Of a DNA stretch of 64,000 nucleotides, positions 24,293 through 35,213 are shown one piece after another. Both the position numbers and the translations under genes were made by a program. Within the stretch, counting starts at the first letter, position 1. Every line of letters starts with the position of its first letter. Source of the stretch: Ceratodon purpureus (lineage: Eukaryota > Streptophyta > Bryopsida > Pseudoditrichales > Ditrichaceae); assembly GCA_014871385.1 (NCBI GenBank), contig CM026425.1, forward strand, positions 9,153,243 through 9,217,242. Direction: 5' to 3'. The notes under the pieces were generated by a model. It worked only from the letters and a program-made list of their open reading frames with translations. It had not been told where the DNA came from and made no database searches.

Positions 24293-24998
24293 CAATCAGA
24301 CCTTGATATGTATTATAGGTTGGGAGCATACTTTCACGTAACACTTTGAGAGTAGTAAGACATAACACTTATAGAGGGTGATGCCGATGATTTGTAACAT
24401 TTGTGAAAAATAACACTTAAAAAAATTTAAATGGTAAATACATAACATTTATAGAAAAATGGATGAAATTGAAAAAAATAGATTCATTATTCATCTAAGT
24501 TTGTCAAAAGAATGAATCAATAATACTTTGGCAAGTTTATACTACCCGCCAAGATTCTAATAGATAAGATGGTGTCATTAGGTCTTTGCTCCAAAAAACT
24601 CTTCAAAGTTTGAAGAGCACTACCTACATCTTTAAAGCCTACAACTTCTCTTCTATATTCATGTTCACTACCTTGTTGTTGAGATAGAAATATTTCAATA
24701 ATTTTTTCATCATTGGGCTGATAAGGGTTATTCAAATCAAACTTAATCTCATAATTCAACTCTTGAATATTCATGTTATAAACTAATACTTTACCTCAAA
24801 TTTATCTTGTCCCAAGCGATGACTCTTATGAAAAGCCTTTTTTTTGGAAACTCATGAGTTATCGAGGTAAAATTAACAAAGTGGGAAGCGCGACATTGCA
24901 TAACACTTACTAGTCTCATTTTTAAGGGAGCGGAAATCTCTATAACACATATGGAGTTTTAACACTTATTGAGGTAACACATTATCTAAGTCTGATTG
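24293..24998 (-). mobile_element. pogo/Tc1-mariner-like deletion derivative
   Basis: Flanked by TA on both sides (24291-24292 and 24999-25000). The ends are inverted: CAATCAGACCTTGATATG from the left and CAATCAGACTTAGATAATG from the right, the form typical of pogo-type elements. An 85-codon frame on the minus strand (24774-24517) reads like the C-terminal tail of a pogo-type transposase (VGFKDVGSALQTLKSFLEQR), but no DDE catalytic residues remain. Copies of ATAACACTTA lie near the ends. Confidence 0.7.
24517..24774 (-). pseudogene. Transposase C-terminal fragment (85 codons)
   Basis: The frame starts with ATG and lies inside the TA-flanked element. Its composition is protein-like: an acidic stretch followed by an amphipathic helix, SALQTLKSFLEQR. 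In the pogo family the transposase ends with a similar helix after an acidic tract, so I read this as the remaining tail. It could also be a chance frame. It has no DNA-binding or catalytic motif. Confidence 0.4.
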
Positions 24999-25000
24999 TA

Positions 25001-25194
25001 GATCATGTGCCAATTTCTCACAATTGAGAAATTTAAATATAAGAAAATCTTAATTCAGATCCCCTTTCAAAATGATGATATTTATTTTAGGTAAAGAGTA
25101 GAAAATAACTCTAGGTTTAATCCAAATTTGTTGGAGGGAATTCAAAAACTCAATTCAATTGTTTATTTAGTCTATAGTTGAGACTCCAACAAAT
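25001..25194. other. Spacer before retroelement copy B
   Basis: AT-rich; no recognised feature. The junction near 25195 probably marks the 5' truncation of the retroelement. Confidence 0.4.
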
Positions 25195-25226
25195 GTACCC
25201 TTCACACACAAAATAACCAAACCCAC

Positions 25227-25860
25227 ATCTACAACGACACAGGCAAATATATCACTACCATTTCTACCACAAGGATTACATGGCTATGGCAACAATACCA
25301 CACCAACAAAAACCAAAACCACAAAATCATACCTACCATACAAAACTTTGAAACAGAAGTCGCTTGGTTATACCAAAGATACACACACAAAAATAGCAAA
25401 ACCAAAACAAAACAAACACCACATCACTCCCTCCCTGCTACAATCCTAGACACACTTATCACAACATTCAACATAACACACTCATACTTCTCTTCACCAA
25501 TCACATGCCCCATCACAATCACCGTAATTCTACTCACAATTCCCAGGTGACAAAATTTTTGGCTCCTTAGGCAACGCCTTTGAATATAAATGGAAAGGCA
25601 TTGGATATGCTCACCCTAATGACGCTGTAACAGCACAACAAACTATCCATTGGGCTAGATTAGCAGCAAAAAATGATCCTACCACCATCACAATCTTAGC
25701 ACTCCCAGATTCTAGTTGGTACCAAAATTTATCACCCCACATAAGCCCCTTCCCAGACACCCATGTTTAATCCACTTTGCCGCTGACACCATCACATATA
25801 ATGAACCAACATTACCTCTCGAAAAACCAACCACAAAACCATTAGCACTACATATATGGT
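25227..25860 (+). pseudogene. Methyltransferase-like (PCIF1-type) segment of the retroelement
   Basis: Three overlapping frames read in turn as one protein. The first has FETEVAWLYQRY, then ITHSYFSSPITCP. The second has DKIFGSLGNAFEYKWKGIGY, AIHWARLAAK-like TIHWARLAAKNDP and ITILALPDSSWYQN. The third has LIHFAADTITYNEPT. The series aromatic-SSP-C-P, then a loop, then ITILALPDSxWY resembles the PCIF1 family of adenosine methyltransferases (ASPLNC...FIVFIPEW). The catalytic NPPF motif of active PCIF1 enzymes is not visible; GSLGNAF stands where it would be expected. So the fold is plausible, but activity is doubtful even in the parent element. The assignment rests on motif memory only. Confidence 0.45.
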
Positions 25861-26099
25861 GCATTCACCATCAAAATAGCAACATTACTAACTACAACCA
25901 AATTAATACAATCAATACAACTTTAGACAACCTCCACATTCCACAATACTACACACAACTTATACCACCAACACCACCACACACACAAGTCAACAAAAAT
26001 AAAAAATGGACCACATTAACCTACCCCCCATACCAAACCTTACACAATCTTAACACACCACCACTACCAAATTATAACACCCCCACTAAACCAAAATTT

Positions 26100-27023
26100 T
26101 TACCACATCACAGTTATTATACAGACGGCTCCTTTTTACCTCCACAACGAGCAGCAGACGACCACTGGAAAAAGGAAAAAGCCGGCTATGGAATCTATAA
26201 CCCATCCAAACTTGAAATCCAAATATCCAAAAGATTACCTGGTCTCCAAACCTGCTTTCGTGCATAACTCATGGCTATACATGAAACACTCTCTTTATTA
26301 ACAACTATCTACCAACACGAGCCCGCACATATCTTCACAGACTGTCTTAATTGCATCCATGTTCTTAACACACAACTCAAACATCCAACCCAACAAAATA
26401 ACCACGCCGACAAAACCATACTACAAGAAATGGTTACGATGCTTAAAAAACGAACACAACCCACCACAATATACAAAGTCAAAGCACACTCTAACATCAA
26501 CGGCAACGAACAAGCAGATAAACTAGCAAAAGCTGGCACTATGAAAAGGAACTATCAAAAGGCCGCAAAACCACACGAATTTGCACACACCATGCCGTAC
26601 TACTTCCACAAAGACATCTGGCCCGGTCCACAGTACAAAAGACCAGACAAAGGACCAGTCCGCAATTTAGACGAATATATCAAAAAATATGATCGTGAAA
26701 ATAACCTTACAGAATTAGCGCTAAAATTTCCAAATATCAACAAATGGACCACAAACTCCACTATCGATAACATCTTATCAAATGACTTTTGGAAAAACCC
26801 AGATATCACAGATTCTCAAAAAACAAGCATACTCAAATTTAGAACCGGTCAATATATGGGAAACGCTCGCAAACAACTAATTTTTGGTATACAAAGATTC
26901 CCTACAAAAACCTGCTCCATCTGCAATACACAAGATGCCGATACCTGGCTCCATGTACTATTACTATGCCAACACCACCACATTCACGCACTCCGAACAA
27001 AACGACATAACAAGGCTGTATAG
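26100..27023 (+). pseudogene. RNase H domain plus zinc finger of the retroelement
   Basis: Type-I RNase H is clear: YYTDGSF (first Asp, ~26117), EKAGYGIYNP, RLPGLQTCFRA, then LMAIHETL, HIFTDCLN (third acidic residue) and VKAHSNINGNEQADKLAKAG (the His/Asp end). TAA at 26266-26268 falls exactly where the second catalytic residue (Glu of RAELMAIHE) belongs, so one base change both stops the frame and removes the active-site Glu. After the stop the frame stays open to TAG at 27021, including YMGNARKQLIFG and the finger CSICNTQDADTWLHVLLLC. Confidence 0.85.
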
Positions 27024-27573
27024 GAATTAAAAAAATTATTACTTTCTTCCCATAAATCACGATGCTACACCCTTATGAATGCCGGAACATTTAACAACAG
27101 TCCACAAGAAAATACAGTACCTTCTTGGTTGCTCTCCTGCACATGTCTGCAAAATAGATGCACCTGTAATGCTAGATTTAAACCAGATCTACTATGCGTC
27201 AAAGGCCTCCCTTACCAGAGCCCACCTCCCCCCCACCCCGACAACAAATTCACCATACAATTTATCGAATTCACTTACACAAATGACAGATTTTCACCTG
27301 AAGCAATTGGCCTCAAAATTACAAAATACCTACCTCTAATACACAACATCACTAACCACAGATGGAAAGTGGACCCTATCCTAATTATCACTGCCGGAGC
27401 CAGAGGCACCACACACATCCCTCCAATGCAACAACTTCAAAAACATTCAACATTTGCGAAAACTCTATAAAACGCACATTTAAAGCAATCAATACAATTG
27501 CCATACAACATGCAGGCTCCATCCTACTACATAAACGCCGAATAGAAAATAACCAACCACTCCCAACAGAATA
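27024..27573 (+). pseudogene. Restriction-like endonuclease domain of the retroelement
   Basis: This continues in frame after the TAG at 27021-27023 (probably a former Trp codon). A Cys pair zone (CTCLQNRCTC) precedes the motif KPDLLCVKGLP, then IQFIEFTYTNDRF, then K-x4-PLI and ITAGARGTTHIP. The spacing PD...E-x-T...K is that of the PD-(D/E)XK endonucleases found at the C terminus of R2-like and related LINEs. A frameshift near 27470 joins to TFKAINTIAIQHAGSILLHK, ending at 27573. The domain would nick target DNA to prime reverse transcription. Confidence 0.65.
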
Positions 27574-27599
27574 AAGCATTCAAAAAACACAAGTCACAA

Positions 27600-27870
27600 A
27601 GCCACACAAAAGAGAGAGTAGTGGTCACAACCACTGCTAGCCACTCTTTATATATATACTAGCTCAACTTGTCTCAAAGGGATAGAAAGCGGTTGGTTGA
27701 GACAACTTTCCTGCCATGCTTACACACTAGCAGCACCAAGCCACTTGTATCACACTACCGCTCAAACGAGCCCAACAAGGTTCGAACCCGGACCAATTTT
27801 TATGAGATACAACACCTTTTTCCCAACCAACCAAAGATCTCATGACTTGGTGACAATACTTTCCATAAAA
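27600..27870. repeat. Conserved 3' UTR of the retroelement family, with tRNA-like box B
   Basis: Aligns with 23690-23925, the same place after the endonuclease domain in copy A: GTTGAGACAACTTTCCTGCC against GTTGACACAATTCTTTTCCC, then AGCCAC and CATGACTTGG/CATGGCTTGG. It contains GGTTCGAACCC at 27779-27789, a canonical polymerase III box B, next to TATCTCATAAAA on the minus strand. The 3' UTR could carry a tRNA-like fold, or a SINE could share this tail. Confidence 0.55.
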
Positions 27871-30800
27871 ATTCAATTATACACGTGCTCCCCACATAAT
27901 AAAATTTTTACATAAATCCTAAGTTACTTGTTCTTTAAGTTACTATAGTGTCCATTCTCGAAAGGGGAGAGTAGTTTTGTCTCAATAACCCCCTGTCCTA
28001 TGGCCACCGGGTCATTTGACATTACGAACGGACACTTTATTCACGCCGGCCCCTTAAACGGGTTGGTGTTTCTATCTATCTATCTGTATAGTTGATTGAT
28101 ATAGAACACAAATTGCAACCCTTTACTAAAGAGGCCACTTCAATGAGATGCTCTATTATTTAGTTTTCTAATATTTGTAAATCCAACCTTCCAGTAACCC
28201 AAAGAGTCATCTATGACCGGACCTCCATTATTTCTTCTTCAATTATTTATATTCATGATTGAAATACATATCTCAATACAAGAATTTGGAGTCCAAAAAA
28301 TGTACTTATCCACTTCATAGGATAACTGGTCGAGTTTATGAATAATATTTTTGTACTTTTATCATATCATACATGATAGTGGGTGAAAAGTCAAAGATTG
28401 GTATCTAATTTTTCAACTATTATATAATCAAAAAGAAAAAGGAACTTCTCAATATATCCCCTAATTCTGCTGTGTAGATGCTCATTGCTGACCCTGCCCC
28501 ACAATTAAGAATGGATGCTAAAAACTTTACTATGGTTTTCATTGAGCTTCCAGCTTCTGCAAATGTTCCTCACTCACCCATTTTTTCATACCAAGCAAAC
28601 ATTGCATTGTGATGTTGATACCACTTGACTCTCGAAGGGAATCACATGCTCTACCATGTGGCATCACATTCAGTCATCAAATCAGATGAGACTAGTGCAG
28701 ACTGAAGGGAAGCTCATTCTATCTTTCAAGCTGAGCACAGAAGTGGTGGCTGGTCATGCATTATTTGTTGTGATTTGAAAGCAGTCATGATTTATAATGT
28801 ACTGTTACATAGAGAACCAGCACTGACATAGTCAACCTTTTTAGAATACACAACATTTGTGCCCCCGTGATAAACCTTGTCCTCGTCTCAATGACGAGGG
28901 CCCCACCAAGGGCTCCCATTGCAAGGGCAAAAGGCCCCTATAAATACTTTTTTGATGAAAAAAAATTAAAACTTAAAATACTTTGCAAGAATGATGGTAA
29001 TAAGACTACTAAAGAAAGATAAAAAAAAATCAAGATTATCTAATTTATTCATGAAAATGATTTATTATAGATTCCTAAAATTTTGAAACTAAAGTTTCTG
29101 ATTATATTTTGGGAATCCAAACTTCTATGATCTTCTTCAAAAGAATCTCTTAAGTACAGTGCGGTACCAATCAAAATGTCGTTTTTGAATTTGCAGTGAG
29201 AAAAATGCCAACTTTGAAAGCCTCCGGAGAGCTCAAATATTGATATTTTACCACAAAAAAATTACCAAAGAATCGTCTTTAAGTTAATTATATGTATGCC
29301 ATTTTTCAAGGCCAAAAGATTCACCAAAACAAAGTTATTCAAAATCTACCACGGATGACATGTTTTCATTACTGCCAACTTTGACAGCCTCCCAAAGATG
29401 ATTTTTGTTTTTTTCGCCAAGAAATCCTTGGAACGAAATCCCCTTTATATTGATAACATATGATAGAAAGTTCAAGGCCAAAAGACTACTACCAAGTTAG
29501 ATATTAACAATCTACCAAAATGTGTACTTGTTCGAAACAATTCCGGAAGAAACCATTTCATTGAAACCAGCAGTTGAGAAATTGTCCATCTACCATAAAA
29601 ATTGGCATGAATGTTTTTAACATAAAGATCATGTTGTCCAAAAATTTAAATTATCGGTTATGGGTGTGTATACCTTAAGTGTGGCTCATAGCCCATATTG
29701 AGGAGGGGGTCGGAGGGGTGGGGCAAATCTTTGTTCCTATAAATTAAATTTGAATGAGGTCCATTCTTGATCTCTAAAGGACCTCTTGAGTGTTGTTCAA
29801 GTGTGAATGCCCAAAATTAAGCAAAAAAAAAAAATCAAAAAAAAATTGTGGGATCTGAAACTGAGAAGGCCAGAAAAATAGATTGAACAAAGTCTTGCAT
29901 CAAAGCCACATTCTTTGGAGAGAAATAAAGAGACCCATGGTTTTTGTTTGTGCAAATATAGACTAAGGTAAAGAAACCAAAAACTGTGAATGCCCTTAAG
30001 GATGTGGTAGAGTTGCTCAAAACTAGCACGGCCGGCTAGGTTTTGGTGGACCAGCTTGGTTTTGCCGTGTAATGTCAAGTTGTGGTTTTTTAGTAGTCTT
30101 ACGTCCAATTTTCTGTGATACCGGTTAACGATTTTAGAACACCACACGTTTGGTTCATGAAGAGTCAAGCATACAAGAAGGAGGTTTGACAAACTTCCCA
30201 CTTTCAGAAATTCTTCGCAATTATTTACAGGGAATAAAAATACGAAACAAACTGCAATTTTCATCATTTCTTCTTCTTCATTTCAGAAAAAATTAGAGAA
30301 TTACTATCTCCGCCCTTTATGGTCAAATCACCTTATTTTCATGATTTTTGGTTTCTCTACCTAAACAGTCATAGCAGGAACTCTGCATACCTTAGCGCAT
30401 TCTTTGACATTCCCTCCAAATATGTTGTCCTCCAATAAACTCACTGTCCGCTTTAACCCCTAAAGTTCTGAGGGTATTTTTCATCAAAACTGCCTCAAAA
30501 CAGCCCCTCTTCAAAAGTAAGGAGGATTTTGCAAACTTGGGGTCTTAATTAGTACATCTAACCGTAAGATCTTGTAGCTAACTTTTATGTCTACATGTCC
30601 ACCAAAACTCACACAGTCATTCCTCACCAATTTTTTTTCATAGCATTCAAAGTTAAAAAACAAGGTTTTTTTCCCTGCGCAAAAAGGAGACAGCAGAGTT
30701 TTGAAGGCCCAAAACACCATTTTTTAAAGTAGATATGGAATGCGTCTCTCCATATTCATCTTCCTAAGTGAGTTAGGTACATGTCCAAAAAATATCATAT

Positions 30801-32111
30801 TCAAAAAAGTTGTGGAAGGTTGCCAAAAAAATCCTTTTCTACTAGGTGGTATACTGAAATTCACAAACAAAGGCTGTTTTTTGACAATAAAAATAGCATA
30901 TGAAAAAATTTTGGATTGAAAATCCGAACGGTGGGAATATACTCTGCTGCCTTTTATATACATAGAAATTTTTATTTTTGAAAAATATCAAAATCTCAAT
31001 TTTTGGTGGAATTTCAAAGTTTCGTCTTTGGGCAGATTTTGGTAATTTTGGGCAGTTTTGGGCAGAATTTGCTGCATTCACTGTCATTCTCATTGGCTAA
31101 CTTCCTGCCCTTGGAGGAGCTTTTGCGGTTCGGAGGTGAATAACTTTTGATTCCGACATCGGAATTGAGAATAAAAAATACCGACACGAAGCTCTCATCA
31201 AGGCCTACTTTCATCAAAATTTTCATAAAATCTTGAATTAAATTGAAGTCACAGGTACATGCCCAAACTCTAAAATAGCCCATTTTTGCCGCATTGTCCT
31301 TTAGGGCTTAACTTAGCATAACGTCGATTGTAATGGGAAGTGGGCCTAAAGCGTTCTTTTGCCTACCGTTGCCTGTAAATGTGAAGTGGGCCTAAAGTAT
31401 TGGACAGAGGCACAATTTTACAGGAAACTGCTACAGGTCCCTGACGAGAATACTTTGATCCACCTTAATGACGAAAATCTCTTTGAGATAAAAGTGATTG
31501 TTTCGACACAGGCGATGCTCCATACACATTTAAACATTCCTGCTGTCCAGAACCTAGTACGCTCTTTCTTATAGATTTGTGAGGTGGCAGCCGAAGTGCA
31601 ACCTTCGTTGTGCTTCTAAATCAAATTCTCTGCTTTGAGTGTGTTTCTGATAGCAGCCTGTAGAACACAAACACATGTGGGTATTACCAAGCACTTGGGG
31701 TGCTGGGACATTTTCAAAAGTGGCTTTAGAAGATTCCAGTTTAGTGGGTTCAGATGTTGTAGTGTCCAACTCAGCATGCACTTGAAGGTTTTGCAACTTT
31801 GGAATCTCAGTAACATGGGATTTCTTGCATGAGAGCTTATTTTCCTGTCATTACATTCAAGAAAAGAAGCATGAGAATCTCCACCCTTTTCAAACCCTTG
31901 TCCCTACCCATGTCCACTGGACACATGTAATAGGCCCAGGAGTTTAATTGTCCTATAATAATTCGGATCTACCCCAGATAGGGGACTTTTTTACAAGCAC
32001 ATAAACAAAGAACCAATATGTTGCATCCATCCGTTGCTTTCCCAGTTTCATCAAAAATTGCCAAGAATTGCTAAGAATTGCCAGTGCTCTGTACATCTTT
32101 GATGAAAACTA
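27871..32111. other. Long non-coding, AT-rich stretch
   Basis: No gene could be supported. The longest frame (30267-29797, minus) has no known motif. Small notes: a CTAT microsatellite near 28072-28085, and the phrase GAAGTGGGCCTAAAG repeated at ~31336 and ~31382. Probably old repeat debris. Confidence 0.45.
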
Positions 32112-32829
32112 AGGGCCTGTTCAGACTAGACCAAAGTCGAGAGGAGAAGCATCCCTTTCCTAGCCCAAATTATGACAAGAGGAGAAACCTTTGGCTTGAA
32201 AATGTATATTAAAATAATCCACTTGACGCTTTGGGCTTGTCATAGTGTGAAAGCCCAAAGGAAAAGTTTAAAGGTCAAGACTAATAATCCAAATATCTAA
32301 ATTTTTAAGGAATATTTGAAAAATAAATAAATAATAAATTCTGAAAAACACAGGGAAGGTGAACAAATTAATGAAGAATGTGTCAAAACAATTTTAGCAA
32401 AATACATTGTTATGAAAAAGTTACGATTGATTGAAGTTCAATTTATTTTTGGATGAATATTGATGTAATGCCAATGATTGTCAAAGGATTCATTAATAAA
32501 GCATGACATAGCTCATAGTGCATGACCAGGTGTTGATAGCCCATGAGCCATGAGCCTTCACTTCTTGTGTACATTTTAATGAAAAAAAGTTCGGCCCCTC
32601 GACGAAAGTATGGGTTGAGCATTTTGTTCAACTCAAACTTTGCTCAAGAGGCCAGTCTTGGCACCATAATTTTTTAAAAGTGCTACCACCTAGGCTCTTT
32701 TAGAGGCGACTTCTTTTGGACTTCGGCCTCTAGTGTAAAGGCCGAGAGGACGAACTTTGTGCATTTCTGTATTTTCATTAGTTGAGATGCTTCTCCTCTC
32801 AAAGTTTGGCCATAGTCTAAACTGGCCCT
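32112..32829. mobile_element. TIR element, ~718 bp, family B
   Basis: The left end AGGGCCTGTTCAGACTAGAC and the right end read inward, AGGGCCAGTTTAGACTATGG, match, and the match goes on to GAGAGGAGAAGCAT on both sides (~40 bp). No transposase. No certain target duplication (GAAAACTA on the left, ATCACTAA on the right). A related left part occurs at 46042-46290. Confidence 0.65.
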
Positions 32830-34554
32830 ATCACTAATCGTTTTTCAACTACACTGCTACATTTTAAAAGAAAATACATGCATTGATATGCAACTGTCTA
32901 AAGATTTCTAGCGATACTCGGCATGTGACTCGGCACTTCTCTACATAGTTTATCTGCATTTACGAGTCTCCAGAGCGTTAAACTTGAAAGTTAGTAGAAT
33001 CTCAGCGTAAATACACTGCACGTAGTTCATCTTAATTTCCACATTGATCAGCATTCCACTGACATATGTTTAACACCTAAATGCCAAAGCAACGGAAATG
33101 TAGACGCAACCTCTTTTGGGACGGGGTCTTAAAGTGTTAAAATTAATTATTAGGTTTTGAGATTTTGTATGTCTTAAAGTGTTAAAAATAATTATTAAAC
33201 TTTGAGATTTATATGTAGATTCTTTAGGTCAATATGTACATGTCAAACTTTGTTTCATTAAATTTCAATTACAGTTTATTGCAAAAGTTATGAATTTTTG
33301 AAGGTTTTGAATCTTAATGTAGACAACCACAAAGAATTTCATAAATATTTTTAAAAATAAATTAAAAACATCATTATTTTATGAATATTCATGTTCATAG
33401 GAAAAGCTTGGAGTTAGTCTATTCCAATAAGTGAGGTAAGAGATATGAAAAACTATGTACTGTAGATAATCCAACTAAGTCTCCATCAAAATAATTTTTA
33501 TAGCTTGTTTTCAATACAATTTTAACAATTTTTCAAAATGCATTTGTCCAAGTTTAATCATTTGATATTCATAATGATGAAATATAAATATATACAATCC
33601 TACCTACGCTATTCCATAGTATAAGATATAATATATATGTAGATTTAGAAATTCATATTTGTAATTATCTAATTTACTGTATGATGCTAAAGTATGGTCC
33701 GATCGGACTATAAAAACCGTGACGATGCATCACTAATATGAAATTAGATTACAAACCAAACTTATAGATACTCATATATATAAGTCTTATATCTAGGTTT
33801 GAATGTAATATGAACAATATCAATATTTTAATATTATTTTAAAATGAAATCATGAAATTCAATATAAACAAATACAAGTGTTTTTTCATGTCTGTTTTAA
33901 GATTATTTAGAAGATATAAGCATTTTTCATGGTAAGCTCCTACTAATTTGAAGTCCAATGTTCCCCCACAAACAGCATGTACAAATAAACTACACTAATT
34001 AATTCATCTTATCTTTCACAGAATTGAGCGGCGTTACACTGTATGGTTAACGTGGTTTCCTCTGCAGTGCAATTAACAACCCAAAGTGTTGTAGTGTGAT
34101 TCCTTAGGCATGATTCACACATGCCCAATTGATATGAACAATGATCTATATATTGCATTCGCAAAGCATATTGATACATACTACACCATACGCAGGCTAA
34201 ACTGAAACAAATCACAACTTGCTGATTTACAATTCCAAGAGTTCACGCTGATTAAATTCTCATAATTAATATTAGCTTTTCATGCATTATAAGTCTAGTA
34301 TATTGCAACAACAGTACCGAAGCAGACTCGGTATCAATGAGCAATGTTCAAACACAAAATTATTGTCGAGAATTACACTGCCTGTTAAACATATATTATT
34401 AAATCATCGTTGGCAAGCCAAAGCCATGGCAACACACTCCGCGAACACCGAAGGAGTACTATGCACATGTTCTAGTGATGCCAATCTGTGGCAAATGTTC
34501 AACGATTGAAATGCCTGAGTTCAAATGCCAGCTACAAATATTATGCTTCCCGGT
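32830..34554. other. AT-rich spacer with one short tandem duplication
   Basis: A ~45-bp unit (TCTTAAAGTGTTAAAA...TTGAGATTT) is repeated head to tail at about 33127-33216. No gene recognised. Confidence 0.5.
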
Positions 34555-35213
34555 GTCCCAGAGATTCAAGCCTTCAAAGTGCATGATTCTGTAGATTTGT
34601 TAATTTCGTCACGTCGCATGGATCGACAAGTTGTTCTGAAATTCGTGAATCACTGCGCTAGTACTACAGATATCGCTGCAGCAGCGCTGGGACGCTTGAG
34701 GAAGCTTGAGCAATGGCGCCCATAGTTGTTGATCATCGCGCACAGCCGGGAATTGTTGCAGACTCTGAGGCAATTTGTTTGCCATATTGCTGCTGCATCC
34801 ACGGCGCGGAGGCAGCGTCGACGACGTTAACTCGTCTGAGTCCTCAATATTGTCCTTTGACTGATCAATCAGCTTCTGCTTCTTGTGCTTCAGCTTGTGC
34901 GGCTGGTGTTTGGACTCCGAAATATATGTGGAGAGAAGCTTTCTCTTACAAGTAGAAGTCTTACTGTGTACTTCATGTGCAGCTGCCTGATCTTGATCAG
35001 CTTGATCAGCTTGATCAGGCTGAGGCTGGTGCTGGTGCTGCTTTGCCTTCTTGCCACGGTCAGCATGCATACGGCAAGGAAGCCTGAGGAGGAGGAGACC
35101 CTTGGCGGCCCCAAATTCCATGTCCTCCGGAATGAATGGCAACAATGCCCCTTTCGCAGGCACCATCTGTGATCCTTGCACTTGCAAAGCAGCCTGTGAC
35201 AACGTCCTGCCAT
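34555..35213 (-). pseudogene. Frameshifted copy of the small basic ORF family
   Basis: A direct repeat of the ORF at 38757-39353. An ATG at 35213 opens a frame with CKCKDHRWCLRKGH, but a frameshift then throws it out. The second half (PEDMEFGAAKGLLLLRLP, then STCKRKLLSTYISESKHQ) is read in another frame. Differences include the loss of a ~12-base block that codes YEHT in the other copy, and a CTTGATCAG tandem run coding for DQADQADQ. Function unknown. Confidence 0.5.

Larger units (their letters stand above)
25195..27870 (+). mobile_element. RNase H/restriction-like-endonuclease non-LTR element, copy B
   Basis: The best preserved copy of the family, 5' truncated and lightly broken. Order: a methyltransferase-like segment (~25227-25860), RNase H (~26100-26560), linker, a Cys/His finger (CSICNTQDADTWLH, ~26910-26955), then a C-terminal restriction-like endonuclease domain (~27170-27400), then a 3' UTR to about 27870. 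The breaks are frameshifts near 25545, 25730 and 27470 and single stop codons at 26266 and 27021. The reverse transcriptase, which should lie upstream, is absent. The coding strand is rich in A and C and poor in G, unlike the plant genes here. The C-terminal endonuclease and RNase H point to an RLE-bearing LINE, not the APE LINE at 3.4-8.9 kb. Confidence 0.8.

Noticed and set aside
27779-27789. GGTTCGAACCC as a tRNA gene T-arm
   Set aside because: No acceptor, D or anticodon stem can be built around it with proper spacing; better explained as part of a repeated 3' UTR.
29797-30267. 156-codon minus-strand frame
   Set aside because: No recognisable motif, AT-rich composition typical of chance frames, and no supporting splice or leader signals.
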